A stretch of DNA of 64,000 nucleotides from Limibacter armeniacum (GCF_036880985.1 NZ_JBAJNO010000009.1:2640501-2704500); one strand, 5' to 3'; counted from the stretch's first letter, positions 44,626-54,263 are shown. A program made the numbers and translations. Notes: generated from the letters alone by a model not told the origin.

Positions 44626-46605
44626 TTAACTTACTAATGTGCCTTTTCTACTGAGCACCTTTAATTCTATGTTTGGCCTACTATCTAATTTTTCAAAGAT
44701 AGAGTTATTACTAACATATTCAGGTACAATAACTTTCATACTTTTGACAATCTCCCAATCATCTTTTGAAGTGGCAGTCTCAATTAGTAAATCAACTAGT
44801 TCAGATGCTTCACCATAGTCGTATTTACGAACTTTACCAATCATAATTTTTGGATGGTGAGTAGGCATTGTATTCTCCTCATTATTAAGTAGCTCTTCAT
44901 AAAGCTTTTCGCCAGGTCTTAATCCAGTAACTTTAATGTCAATGTCTTTACCTTCTTCAAGCCCAGAGAGGCGAATCATTTTTTTGGCGATGTCAATAAT
45001 TCGTACCGATTCTCCCATATCAAAGACAAAAATTTCCCCTCCATTTCCCATAGCACCAGCTTCTAATACTAATTGACAAGCTTCAGGAATAGTCATAAAG
45101 TAACGAGTGATTTTATCACTTGTAACCGTTAAAGGACCACCTTTTGCAATTTGCTCTCTGAACAAAGGTATTACGGAACCATTTGAGCCTAATACATTCC
45201 CAAAGCGTGTGGTTACAAACTTAGTTTTTGTTTTAGAGTCCTTACCAAGGCTTTGTGTATAGATTTCTGCTATGCGTTTGCTAGCTCCCATTACATTGGT
45301 TGGGTTGACAGCTTTGTCTGTAGATACCATTACAAACTTTTCAGCTTTATATTTTACAGCCATATCAGCTATATTTTTAGAGCCTTTTACATTGACCATA
45401 ATGGCTTCAGATGGGTTTTTTTCCATCATAGGCACATGTTTGTATGCTGCAGCATGGTAAATGATGTCAGGAGAATACGTTGTAAATATTTCTTCAATCC
45501 TTTGGCGGTTAGAAATATCTGCAATCAGGATATGTAATCGGATATCTTTTCCTATTAACAAAGCCTGAACATGTCTTTCTATATCATAAAGACCTGTCTC
45601 AGATTGGTCTAGTAAGATCAGGTCTGTAGGTTGGTAATGCGTTAGCTGTTTTGAGATTTCTCCTCCTATTGACCCTGCAGCACCTGTGACCATTAGTACT
45701 TTACCCCTTACCTCATTTGCAATATTTTCTTTCTCTAGTTTGATAGGGTCTCTATCTAACAAATCTTCAATGCGGACACTTTTTATTTGTTTAGCACTAA
45801 GCTCTCCATTGATCCAATGGTTTACAGGGGGGACATTTCTGATTTCAATATCTAGATCAAGTCCAAGACAAGTATCTATTATTTTTCGTCTTTTGGGAGA
45901 AGAGATACGCTGTATAGCAATAATAATTTCATCAATATCATGCTTTAACATAAACTCTTCATTTAAAGCTTGTTTTGAAGAGTATATTGTGACACCTCCT
46001 AAAGATTTACCTTTTTTTGACTTATTATCATCTACAAAAGCCTTTACACTATAATTGCAAGAACTATCTCTTTCTAAAACCTCTTTAGTAATAATACCAG
46101 CAGAACCAGCCCCATAGACTAAGACATTTCTAACAGGCATTTTATTGTAATATAACATATTATATCCTGCCCTAAAGATTAACCTACTAGCGATAAGTAT
46201 TGCGGTACTCATCAAATAAGTAATGATGGTAATAGATATAGGCAGGTCCATAACGCTATTTGATGCAAGTTCTCTTCCTACTATCGTGAGAGAAAGGATT
46301 AGCATAGTTGATAGGGAAGTAGCACTAAATATCTTTACCAAGTCTTGTAAACTAGTATGACGTATAGTTCCTGCGAAGGATTTTTTGTAGTAGAACCCCA
46401 GTACATACAAAAATGCTATATAAACAGCTTGATCTGTAGAGATGTAATCAGAACTTTGTTGAAAGTCAAAATTAAACCTTATAATAATGGCTAATACAAA
46501 GGCGAGGGATACAGAGATCAGGTCTATAGCGAGAACATACCATCGAGGAATAAATCGACCAGCATGAAAAGTTCGCTGAAAAAATCTTTTACTTTTGGTT
46601 TTCAT
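44626..46605 (-). CDS. pglF: UDP-GlcNAc 4,6-dehydratase, membrane type (PglF/CapD-like)
   Basis: A 659-residue protein with four N-terminal membrane helices (about residues 24-42, 61-74, 95-109, 122-140). A first Rossmann domain follows (YGAGSAG at 164-170), then the catalytic SDR domain with VTGAAGSIGGEI and the VSTDKAVNPTNVMGASKR motif. PglF-type enzymes make UDP-4-keto-6-deoxy-GlcNAc, the first step to bacillosamine. FlaA1/CapD/WbpM relatives share this layout, so the exact product is inferred from the pglC, pglD and pglE genes next to it. It appears to have its own promoter. Confidence 0.9.
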   Translation of the reverse strand: MKTKSKRFFQRTFHAGRFIPRWYVLAIDLISVSLAFVLAIIIRFNFDFQQSSDYISTDQAVYIAFLYVLGFYYKKSFAGTIRHTSLQDLVKIFSATSLSTMLILSLTIVGRELASNSVMDLPISITIITYLMSTAILIASRLIFRAGYNMLYYNKMPVRNVLVYGAGSAGIITKEVLERDSSCNYSVKAFVDDNKSKKGKSLGGVTIYSSKQALNEEFMLKHDIDEIIIAIQRISSPKRRKIIDTCLGLDLDIEIRNVPPVNHWINGELSAKQIKSVRIEDLLDRDPIKLEKENIANEVRGKVLMVTGAAGSIGGEISKQLTHYQPTDLILLDQSETGLYDIERHVQALLIGKDIRLHILIADISNRQRIEEIFTTYSPDIIYHAAAYKHVPMMEKNPSEAIMVNVKGSKNIADMAVKYKAEKFVMVSTDKAVNPTNVMGASKRIAEIYTQSLGKDSKTKTKFVTTRFGNVLGSNGSVIPLFREQIAKGGPLTVTSDKITRYFMTIPEACQLVLEAGAMGNGGEIFVFDMGESVRIIDIAKKMIRLSGLEEGKDIDIKVTGLRPGEKLYEELLNNEENTMPTHHPKIMIGKVRKYDYGEASELVDLLIETATSKDDWEIVKSMKVIVPEYVSNNSIFEKLDSRPNIELKVLSRKGTLVS

Positions 46606-46687
46606 ACAGATTAGGTATAGAAATGATGTACGATTGTTAGTTGCTTACCGCAGCTTTAGTTAAGACAATTAAAGTTCATACTTTGCG

Positions 46688-46695
46688 CAAAATTA
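46688..46695 (-). promoter_or_regulatory. -7 element for pglF
   Basis: The minus strand reads TAATTTTG, fitting TANNTTTG, about 80 bp before the pglF start. No -33 TTTG at the usual spacing. Together with the hairpin at 46760-46782 it suggests a separate transcript. Confidence 0.4.
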
Positions 46696-46759
46696 ACATT
46701 CTTTATCAAAAAAACGTTATCTTCTCATAAAGATTGTTTCAATATGAGGAACACACAAA

Positions 46760-46782
46760 AAGCGAACCTTATTGGGTTCGCT
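46760..46782 (-). terminator. Terminator at the end of pglE
   Basis: AAGCGAACC (46760-46768) pairs with GGTTCGCTT (46774-46782). On the minus strand a T run follows. The last codons of pglE are in the hairpin. Confidence 0.75.
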
Positions 46783-47914
46783 TCTGAAGTACTTTTAATA
46801 GAGCAGTCTCAATACGTTGTCTGTCAGTGTCAGTCAGGTTAGAACCTGAAGGTAGACAGAGTCCATATTCAAACAACTTTTCTGAAGTACCATTGGTGTA
46901 GGCTGGATATTGTTCAAAAATAGGCTGAAGGTGCATTGGCTTCCATAAAGGTCGTGCTTCAATATTGTCTTCTGCCAAGGCTAAACGAAGTGTTTCGCTA
47001 TCAATTCCTCCCACTTTTTCAGGTTCAATAAGCATACAGCTTAGCCAGTGATTGGAAAATGTATCTTGAGGCTCAGAAAGCATCGTGATACCATCGAATT
47101 CATTAAACAGCTTTTCGTAAAAGAAAAAATTATCCCTTCTTTGTTGTACTCGCTCATCCAGTACCTGCATTTGACCTCTACCAATTCCGGCACATACATT
47201 ACTCATACGGTAATTATAACCAATATGCGAGTGTTGATAATGAGGAGCATTATCACGTGCTTGTGTAGCCAAAAAACGTGCTTTCTCAACCAGTTCCTGG
47301 TTATCAGAAACTAATGCGCCACCTCCTGAGGTGGTAATAATCTTATTGCCATTAAAAGAATAGACACCCATCAAACCAAACGTACCCAATGCCTTACCCT
47401 TATATGTAGAGCCTAATGCTTCAGCGGCATCTTCGATTAGTGGAACCTCGTAACGGTTACAGATTTCCATAATCTCATCCATCTTGGCAGCAATACCATA
47501 AAGGTGCACAAGAATAACCGCTTTCGGCTTTTTACCTAACTGAATTCGGTCTTTGATTGCCTCTTCCAGAAGTACCGGGTCCATATTCCAGGTTTCTGCC
47601 TCCGAATCAACAAAAACAGGTGTAGCACCCTGATAGGCTATTGGGTTAGCAGATGCAGAGAAAGTAAAACTGGAACAGATTACCTCATCACCAGCCTTGA
47701 CGCCCAAAAGTATTAAGGCCAGATGAATAGCAGAGGTACCTGAGCTTAACGCAGCTGCATATTTAGCGCCTGTATAGTGACAGATATCTTCCTCAAAACC
47801 ATTAACATGAGGGCCTAAAGGTGCAATCCAATTGGTGGCAAAGGCCTCATTTACATATTGCTGCTCCAGTTCTCCCATATGAGGAGAAGAGAGCCATATT
47901 TTATCATTTGTCAT
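46769..47914 (-). CDS. pglE: DegT/DnrJ/EryC1/StrS aminotransferase (PglE-like)
   Basis: A 381-residue PLP-dependent sugar aminotransferase. PLP-binding Lys191 is in YSFNGNKIITTSGGG; EDAAEALGS around residue 161 holds the PLP-pyridine Asp. PglE converts UDP-4-keto-6-deoxy-GlcNAc to the 4-amino sugar. The start overlaps the end of pglD by 11 bp, which shows translational coupling. The exact substrate is inferred from its neighbours. Confidence 0.92.
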   Translation of the reverse strand: MTNDKIWLSSPHMGELEQQYVNEAFATNWIAPLGPHVNGFEEDICHYTGAKYAAALSSGTSAIHLALILLGVKAGDEVICSSFTFSASANPIAYQGATPVFVDSEAETWNMDPVLLEEAIKDRIQLGKKPKAVILVHLYGIAAKMDEIMEICNRYEVPLIEDAAEALGSTYKGKALGTFGLMGVYSFNGNKIITTSGGGALVSDNQELVEKARFLATQARDNAPHYQHSHIGYNYRMSNVCAGIGRGQMQVLDERVQQRRDNFFFYEKLFNEFDGITMLSEPQDTFSNHWLSCMLIEPEKVGGIDSETLRLALAEDNIEARPLWKPMHLQPIFEQYPAYTNGTSEKLFEYGLCLPSGSNLTDTDRQRIETALLKVLQKRTQ

Positions 47915-48509
47915 TGTTATATTTAATTACCTTACCCGGAGAACCAACTACAACCGCATAATCAGGCACATCTTTAGTAATAATAGCCCCAGCGCCTATA
48001 GTAGCCCATTTTCCAATTTTTATTCCCTGAATTACAGTAGCCCCAGCACCGATCCAACTACCTTCACCAACTGTCACATTGCCACATAAAGTAGCTTTAG
48101 GTGATATATGCACAAAATTATCTATCAGACAGTCATGATCAACAGAAGCAGAAGTATTGATAATGCAATGTTGACCTATGCTTGAGTCGGATTGAATGAC
48201 AGCTTGATGAAAAACAACAGTGCCATCACCAACCTTTGTGTGTTGATCAATAATGGCAGAAGTATGGGAGACATTGCCAAAACGATGTTGTATAGTTTGA
48301 GCAACTTTTTGTCGAATCCTATTATTGCCAATTGCAATAATCAAATCATCATCGGATTGAAAAGTTGATTGATAGGGTCCAACTACAGGAAATGATAAAA
48401 GCAATTTTTTGGAAATATCATCATCAAAAATACCGTTTATTGGGACTCCATTACTTTCAATACAACTACAAATTACCTTTGCATGCCCGCTTGCACCATA
48501 TAAAAGCAT
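47904..48509 (-). CDS. pglD: Sugar O/N-acetyltransferase (PglD/NeuD family)
   Basis: A 201-residue protein with an N-terminal UDP-sugar-binding Rossmann part (YGASGHAK, residues 4-11) and a C-terminal left-handed beta-helix of hexapeptide repeats. His125 in SASVDHDC corresponds to the catalytic base. PglD acetylates the 4-amino group to give UDP-N,N'-diacetylbacillosamine. It is 6 bp after pglC and overlaps pglE. Confidence 0.92.
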   Translation of the reverse strand: MLLYGASGHAKVICSCIESNGVPINGIFDDDISKKLLLSFPVVGPYQSTFQSDDDLIIAIGNNRIRQKVAQTIQHRFGNVSHTSAIIDQHTKVGDGTVVFHQAVIQSDSSIGQHCIINTSASVDHDCLIDNFVHISPKATLCGNVTVGEGSWIGAGATVIQGIKIGKWATIGAGAIITKDVPDYAVVVGSPGKVIKYNNDK

Positions 48510-48515
48510 AAGTGA

Positions 48516-49121
48516 TTATTTAGAGCCTGTAAACTTTTCCATAGTAACCGATGTATTTGAGCTAATGCCTTCAGAAATAAAGACTTTTTTGACAGTCATA
48601 AAAAGTATCCTTATATCTAAAATGAAGGACAAGTTCTCAACATACCAGGCATCAAGTTTAAACTTTTCTTCCCAGCTGATGGCATTTCTGCCATTCACTT
48701 GTGCCCAACCTGTAATACCAGGCCTAACATTATGCCTTTTTGCTTGCTCTTCGTTATATAAAGGTAAGTATTCAACCAGTAGAGGTCTCGGACCAATTAA
48801 GGACATATCACCTTTAAGCACATTAATTAGCTGTGGAATCTCATCCAAAGATGTTTTTCTTACAATATTTCCAATCCAAGTAAGACGAGCTGCATCAGGT
48901 AAGAGGTTTCCATCTGTATCTGTTCTATCGTTCATAGTCTTGAACTTTATAATTGAAAATATATGCCCATTTTTTCCAGGTCTTTTTTGAAAGAAAAAAG
49001 GTTTTCCTTTATTGAGAATATATAATGAAAATAAAGTAATTAAAAATAATGGGGATGTTATTAATAATACAAAGGTAGATGTGAAAACATCAAATAGTCT
49101 TTTGAAATAAACTATATACAT
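48516..49121 (-). CDS. pglC: Initiating phosphoglycosyltransferase (PglC-like)
   Basis: A 201-residue monotopic phosphoglycosyltransferase. A re-entrant hydrophobic helix covers about residues 12-34, and the catalytic Asp93-Glu94 dyad is in KTSLDEIPQL. GDMSLIGPRPLL and RPGITGWAQVNGRN are characteristic. The short length (no WbaP N-terminal domains) matches PglC, which transfers diNAcBac-1-phosphate to undecaprenyl phosphate. It lies directly upstream of pglD in the same operon. Confidence 0.94.
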   Translation of the reverse strand: MYIVYFKRLFDVFTSTFVLLITSPLFLITLFSLYILNKGKPFFFQKRPGKNGHIFSIIKFKTMNDRTDTDGNLLPDAARLTWIGNIVRKTSLDEIPQLINVLKGDMSLIGPRPLLVEYLPLYNEEQAKRHNVRPGITGWAQVNGRNAISWEEKFKLDAWYVENLSFILDIRILFMTVKKVFISEGISSNTSVTMEKFTGSK

Positions 49122-49125
49122 GAAT

Positions 49126-50334
49126 TTAATAATTTAATATATTTAAATATTTGTCTACGGCAATTTCTAAAGAATACTTATTTTTAGCAATATGGAAAGC
49201 ATTTTCCCCACTTTGATTTAATGTGTTCTTATCTGATAAGTATTGATATAATAAATCATATGATTCATTTATTTGCTCAATTTTATTGGGTAATACAAGT
49301 CCAATCTTTTCCTTATTAATTTCATCAGCTTGCCAACCTAGATGATTAATCAATATTGGTTTTTTAGCAGCTAATGTATCAAAAAACTTATTTGCAGAGT
49401 TTGACCATAGCGCTGGAATATCACAAACAAAAGAAGATGCTATGTCAATTCTTGAATAAATATTTGGTAGATCATTCTTTGAAACAGGTGGAAGAAAATA
49501 AAGATTTTTCTCATAGACATTATTTTCCTTAGCTAAGTCTATAACCTGCTGAAGTCTATTCCCTTTTCCAATGACAACAAAAACAACGTCAAGGTTATTT
49601 CTGAATTTAGAAGCTAAATAAACTAAATAGTCTAAGCCATTGACAATGCCCACTGTTCCTGCATATAAAACAATTTTTTTATTTTTAAACTCTGGCTTAT
49701 CTAATACACAAGGATCATGTGTCGTATTAGAAAATCTATTTATTTCACTAATATTTGGTATGGTTGTTATTTTATTATTATCGATACCTTTAGACTTCAC
49801 AGATTTCGTCATATCTTCTGACAAGGTGACAACATGTGAAGCATTTTTATAAATGATTTTTTCTAACTTCTCTAGCAAATAAATAGCATATTTATTTTTG
49901 ATCACTCCCATAGCAATTGGGACTTCAGGCCAAACATCTCTTACTTCAAAAATGAAAGGAGTATTACCTAGCCACTTTTTAATTAAGGCAGGGATACCTA
50001 CCGTCAGAGGTGTTGATGTTGCTAAAACAAAGTCTCCATTTATTTTTAGAACTCTGAATGATGCAAGTAAAGTAAACTCAATAAATTTTATTATTCGAGT
50101 AATGAAGCTTGAAGTATTATCAACAGGTGAGTTAAGAATATGTAAAATAAGTCCATCTCTCTCAATAATAGCCCATTTTTTTCCATTAAATTTTATTCCT
50201 TCTATTTGCCCATTTGAGGTTATGATAATTGGTTGAATCCCATTTTCTAAAAATTTGGTAGACAGATCATAAGACCTTGTACCTCCTCCACTTGTTGGGA
50301 AAGTGAAATATTGATGAATATATAATAACCTCAT
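49126..50334 (-). CDS. Glycosyltransferase family 4 (WbuB-like)
   Basis: A 402-residue GT-B glycosyltransferase. The N-terminus MRLLYIHQYFTFPTSGGGTRSYDL is split here only to mark the acceptor-side GGGTRSYD motif, typical of WbuB-like enzymes; the GT4 donor domain includes VLYAGTVGIVNGLDYLV. It probably adds the second sugar to the PglC product. The codon use is clearly more AT-rich than in housekeeping genes. The start overlaps the preceding gene by 4 bp (ATGA). Confidence 0.85.
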   Translation of the reverse strand: MRLLYIHQYFTFPTSGGGTRSYDLSTKFLENGIQPIIITSNGQIEGIKFNGKKWAIIERDGLILHILNSPVDNTSSFITRIIKFIEFTLLASFRVLKINGDFVLATSTPLTVGIPALIKKWLGNTPFIFEVRDVWPEVPIAMGVIKNKYAIYLLEKLEKIIYKNASHVVTLSEDMTKSVKSKGIDNNKITTIPNISEINRFSNTTHDPCVLDKPEFKNKKIVLYAGTVGIVNGLDYLVYLASKFRNNLDVVFVVIGKGNRLQQVIDLAKENNVYEKNLYFLPPVSKNDLPNIYSRIDIASSFVCDIPALWSNSANKFFDTLAAKKPILINHLGWQADEINKEKIGLVLPNKIEQINESYDLLYQYLSDKNTLNQSGENAFHIAKNKYSLEIAVDKYLNILNY

Positions 50335-51485
50335 GAGTCTTTGTTGTTAGAGTTAATTAATAAGCTACCAATGGAAAGTAAAAATAAAATACCTCTTTGT
50401 GCTTCGAGAAATGCTTCTGTGACAAATATAATTAATATTGATATCGAAAAAACAAATAATAAAGGATCTTTGAGAGAAAAAGAAAAATAAAAGAATACAA
50501 ATAAGATCAATAATGTAGATGTAAAACCCAAAATACCATTTCTGAGTAGGTCTAATATATATTGGTTATGTGGGTTTAAATTTCGTTCTGCTAATTTTTT
50601 AAATCCATCACTTATATATGCCTGATTTAGTTCATCTTGAAAGTCACCTGTTCCAACACCTAAGAAGTAATTATCTTTAATGACTGAAAGAGATGAATTC
50701 CAAATCCCGACTCTTTGCTCAATAGCTGATTTTGCAAATCTAGTATATCTTAATTTTGATTTAATGAGTAGGCTTGAATTTGTAATGATTATGATAGAGC
50801 CTATTGATAATAATATAAATAAGAAAATATATCTCCAATTTACTAATGCTAAGAATATAGGCAAAGTAATGAATAAAATGATAAGTGGTGTTCTAGCTTG
50901 TAAAACAAACAGTGAAATAGGTGCAATTACAATATTTAGGATATGAAAGATCTTAAGGTGTTTTAATTTACTTCTGTTTATATATGTAATGGAAATATAG
51001 AAAGATGTTATAATATAAATGCCCAAGTAAACAGGGTGTATAATATCAATAGTGAGTTTATGATAAAATAAATATTGATTTGGAAATAATAAGCCTCTTA
51101 TAATGAAAAATGAAGTAAGAAGAAAACAGGAAATACAAAATGAAAATAAGGCTATTTGCTTATTTTTAGTGGTAAGTTTGTTGATATTGCTATAGGCTAA
51201 TGGTACTATTAATATTAATATGTACTTTTCGATAATAAATAGACCACTACTGAGATTTTTTGAGTATAAAAGTCCTATGCATAGACTTATAAATTTTAAC
51301 AAAAAAACTATCGTTAGAGTGTGGAAAATAAGTGCTTTATGAGTAATACTGTACCAAATCCAATAAATGCTGGTAATTGCGAAAATAATATTTGAGAGTT
51401 GCCCACCAAATGGTAATGTGAATAATGATAATACTATTCCATATGTAAAAATCTTATGGGCTGTTTTATGGTTATGCCAAAGCAT
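50331..51485 (-). CDS. O-antigen ligase/polymerase family protein 1 (Wzy/WaaL)
   Basis: A 384-residue polytopic protein with about eleven helices. The large periplasmic loop contains GVGTGDFQDELNQAY and NPHNQYILDLLRNG, the signature region of O-antigen ligase-type (PF04932) proteins. It could be either polymerase or ligase. It overlaps the second member of this family by 14 bp and the glycosyltransferase gene by 4 bp. Confidence 0.82.
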   Translation of the reverse strand: MLWHNHKTAHKIFTYGIVLSLFTLPFGGQLSNIIFAITSIYWIWYSITHKALIFHTLTIVFLLKFISLCIGLLYSKNLSSGLFIIEKYILILIVPLAYSNINKLTTKNKQIALFSFCISCFLLTSFFIIRGLLFPNQYLFYHKLTIDIIHPVYLGIYIITSFYISITYINRSKLKHLKIFHILNIVIAPISLFVLQARTPLIILFITLPIFLALVNWRYIFLFILLSIGSIIIITNSSLLIKSKLRYTRFAKSAIEQRVGIWNSSLSVIKDNYFLGVGTGDFQDELNQAYISDGFKKLAERNLNPHNQYILDLLRNGILGFTSTLLILFVFFYFSFSLKDPLLFVFSISILIIFVTEAFLEAQRGILFLLSIGSLLINSNNKDS

Positions 51486-52689
51486 TTCTAGAGACTGATT
51501 TAATGGATGAAATAGTTAGGCTCATATATAAAAACATAAACCTTGCATCATTTAAGTCTCCGCTTACACATGAATTTATAAGGTAAAAGCAAAATAAAAT
51601 AAATGATAGCTTTATATATTGTGATTGATCTTTTTGCGTTAGTCGTAAGCCTCTTCTTGTGATGATAAAAGTATAGCATAATATAAATATCAATAGAAGT
51701 CCAATAATAACTCCACCTTCAGCAAAAGTTTCAACTATGATATTGTGTGGGTAGTACCCTAGCCTTACATCTTCTCTACCGCTTATTTGCATATATTCGA
51801 TTGCCCAATTACCTATTCCAACACCAAAAGGATGTTGTCCAATCATCTGGAAAGATTTTGTGTAAAAATCTAGTCTAGCTTGACCTGATGTGCCATTTAT
51901 TATTTTATCAATATCTGCCATATGTTGAAGACGGCCAGGCAAGAACTCTGCAACATTAGGAAGAATAACAAATAATACTAGAAAACTAAGAATTGTAATA
52001 GGGATGAGACTTCTTAATAATTTTCTTTGTTGAATGAAATATAGTAGACCAACTGACAGAATAATACCTATAATAGGTCCTTTGCTTCCTGCCAAAATGA
52101 CTAGGCTAGAGGATATCACTAGAATAGCTATTTTTATTGTTTTATACTTTTTATCTATTGTATAAAACAGGATTGTACAACCTGATATAACCCATCTGGC
52201 AAATACAATAGGACCACCGCCTGCAACAGACAGTCGATCAATTCCATTTAAACCATTAAGTGCAATTTTAAAAATAGCTAGTAAAATAAGAATGAATGAT
52301 ATACCCATTAAAAATCTATATACCCATTGAATTAGTCCCTTATCACTTAATGATATAATAATATTTATCGATAATAAAGTTATAAGTATATACTTTAGTA
52401 ACTTATCTATAGAAACAAATAATCCTTCATAAGAGTGGAAGTGAAATATAGTATTATATAAGATACTAGCCGTATAGTATATAGCTATAAATATTAACGT
52501 TAATGAAATTGTATTTCTTGATAGTTTGTTGTATATATTAAGGGTGGTAAATGTGGTTAATAAATATATAACAGAAAATACTACAGATATATTTATAAAT
52601 GATAGACTTAGCCTTTCATCATAAAGTCTGCCAATAGCCATAATTATAACTATAGAAAAAGCAATAATTATTTTAAAATTTATTTTCAT
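51472..52689 (-). CDS. O-antigen ligase/polymerase family protein 2 (Wzy/WaaL)
   Basis: A 405-residue polytopic protein with about twelve helices and the conserved loop motif GVGIGNWAIEYM then YYPHNIIVETFAEGG. It belongs to the same broad family as the next gene; the two may divide polymerase and ligase roles. The sequence is extremely AT-rich. It overlaps the flippase gene by 17 bp. Confidence 0.82.
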   Translation of the reverse strand: MKINFKIIIAFSIVIIMAIGRLYDERLSLSFINISVVFSVIYLLTTFTTLNIYNKLSRNTISLTLIFIAIYYTASILYNTIFHFHSYEGLFVSIDKLLKYILITLLSINIIISLSDKGLIQWVYRFLMGISFILILLAIFKIALNGLNGIDRLSVAGGGPIVFARWVISGCTILFYTIDKKYKTIKIAILVISSSLVILAGSKGPIIGIILSVGLLYFIQQRKLLRSLIPITILSFLVLFVILPNVAEFLPGRLQHMADIDKIINGTSGQARLDFYTKSFQMIGQHPFGVGIGNWAIEYMQISGREDVRLGYYPHNIIVETFAEGGVIIGLLLIFILCYTFIITRRGLRLTQKDQSQYIKLSFILFCFYLINSCVSGDLNDARFMFLYMSLTISSIKSVSRNALA

Positions 52690-53995
52690 AGTAAACTATA
52701 CCTTCAGTAGTTATACCTTTTTTATTTATTCTTTTAGTGAGTCTTGATAAATTACTTATAAAAATAATTCCGATTGCCATTAGGCCAATAGATATAGTGT
52801 AAAACATCCTTATGATATTAAACTCAGTGCCTGTAGATACTGATAATTCTATAGAAATAAATATTACTGAACAAACTATGATAAATATAACACAAACCTT
52901 TGTGAATAGTGCAGTGAGTTGATTATTTAACGATAGTAGTGGTTGTATAATAATTTCAAAACATGAAATGACGAAGAAAGGGATGATTAACTGCTTCATC
53001 AATGTATATGTTTTGAATGTATCTTGTTGATTGAAATGACCTCTTTGAAATAAATTTTCAATTATGAAATCTCCATAAAAATAAATGACTGAAAAGAATG
53101 ATAAACAGGCAATAGATATATAAGTTAAGTTTATGATTACTCCTTTGATATTAATTGTTAAAGAGTTCTCTCTGAGCATCACGGTACTAAATGCTTTAAC
53201 TAATGTTGTAATTATTGCCCCTAATATTGTAGTTGAGTATAGAAAATAGGTTATTTCTTGTGATCCTGAGATACCATAAAGCACTTTCCCTAATAACAAT
53301 AGAAAGACAAATGTATTGCCAATAATTAGTGTGTAAAGGTTGAAGTCTTTATAGTTTAACCTTATCTCGTATGGATGAGAATTTGTTTCTATTTTTTTAT
53401 TATCTGCTAGCTTCCACCCTCCAAAGTAAAGAACAAAAACAGATAGTAAACGACTAAATGCTAGACCTGTTACACTACCAAAGTACCCTAGTGGGTAAAT
53501 TGTGAAACAGTTGGTTGATGAATTGAGTATGATTGAATTTGAATATGCTTTATACTCCCCTTTTGCTTGTGTAATCATTAATCCAATATTATTGAAGATA
53601 AACATACTCATCGTCAGACTTAAAATAATGCATAAAATAGCAGTATTCACTGTTATTTCTTCCCATAAAATATAGGAGTAGATTAAGGTGAAAAGCATAT
53701 TGAATATAAAAATGAAATATGAGATGTTTAGAGCATCTTTTTTCATTTCTTTAAATGAAACAGTATAATTATCTCGAAGTGCTTTTGTCAGTTTAGGGAC
53801 TAAGTTTCCTTGTAAAGCAGCTTGACCAGCAAAAGCTGAAAAAAAGTCAACAAATGAACTGATTATTAGGAAATCAGCATATTCTTTTTTTGAGCCAAAG
53901 ATATATGCTATGATTAAAACCCTAAGAACACCCAATACTTTTGCTATTACTGAAGAGCCTAGTAAGTATTTAATTTGTCCTAATAGATTTTTCAT
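52673..53995 (-). CDS. MurJ/MviN-like lipid-linked glycan flippase
   Basis: A 440-residue polytopic protein of the MOP superfamily with 12-14 hydrophobic helices. The N-terminus (KVLGVLRVLIIAYIFG, then ADFLIISSFVDFF) is closest to MurJ/MviN-like polysaccharide exporters. It is the first gene of the minus-strand glycan operon, and is presumably the export step for the PglC-initiated glycan rather than the housekeeping lipid II flippase. Confidence 0.82.
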   Translation of the reverse strand: MKNLLGQIKYLLGSSVIAKVLGVLRVLIIAYIFGSKKEYADFLIISSFVDFFSAFAGQAALQGNLVPKLTKALRDNYTVSFKEMKKDALNISYFIFIFNMLFTLIYSYILWEEITVNTAILCIILSLTMSMFIFNNIGLMITQAKGEYKAYSNSIILNSSTNCFTIYPLGYFGSVTGLAFSRLLSVFVLYFGGWKLADNKKIETNSHPYEIRLNYKDFNLYTLIIGNTFVFLLLLGKVLYGISGSQEITYFLYSTTILGAIITTLVKAFSTVMLRENSLTINIKGVIINLTYISIACLSFFSVIYFYGDFIIENLFQRGHFNQQDTFKTYTLMKQLIIPFFVISCFEIIIQPLLSLNNQLTALFTKVCVIFIIVCSVIFISIELSVSTGTEFNIIRMFYTISIGLMAIGIIFISNLSRLTKRINKKGITTEGIVYYENKF

Positions 53996-54088
53996 TCATT
54001 CTTGATTAAAGCAAAGAAATCAGACATTTATTATCTGATTCTCTAGAAATGGGATTTAATTTTTCTTTTATGGCCAACGTTATATTAA

Positions 54089-54188
54089 ACTCTACGGTAC
54101 TTTCTACTTAGTCATGGTGAGATCAAAAAAAAACATTCTTTTCAATAGGCTTTCTTGATTGCTTATCTAAGATAAAATACCGTAGAGT
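54089..54188. repeat. Spaced 11-bp inverted repeat upstream of the glycan operon
   Basis: ACTCTACGGTA (54089-54099) recurs as its exact complement TACCGTAGAGT at 54178-54188. The 78-bp spacing is too long for a simple terminator. It lies 94 bp upstream of the first operon gene and could bracket the promoter region. Confidence 0.45.
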
Positions 54189-54263
54189 ATAGGTGTTGAT
54201 TTTTTATAGACAGTCTCAGTTTTAGATCAACTTTTGTTAGAGACAATTACCATAAAGTACGTT

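Noticed and set aside
48409-48990. 193-codon plus-strand ORF opposite pglC and pglD
   Set aside because: It is antisense to two genes with intact active sites and spans both; its product shows no domain.
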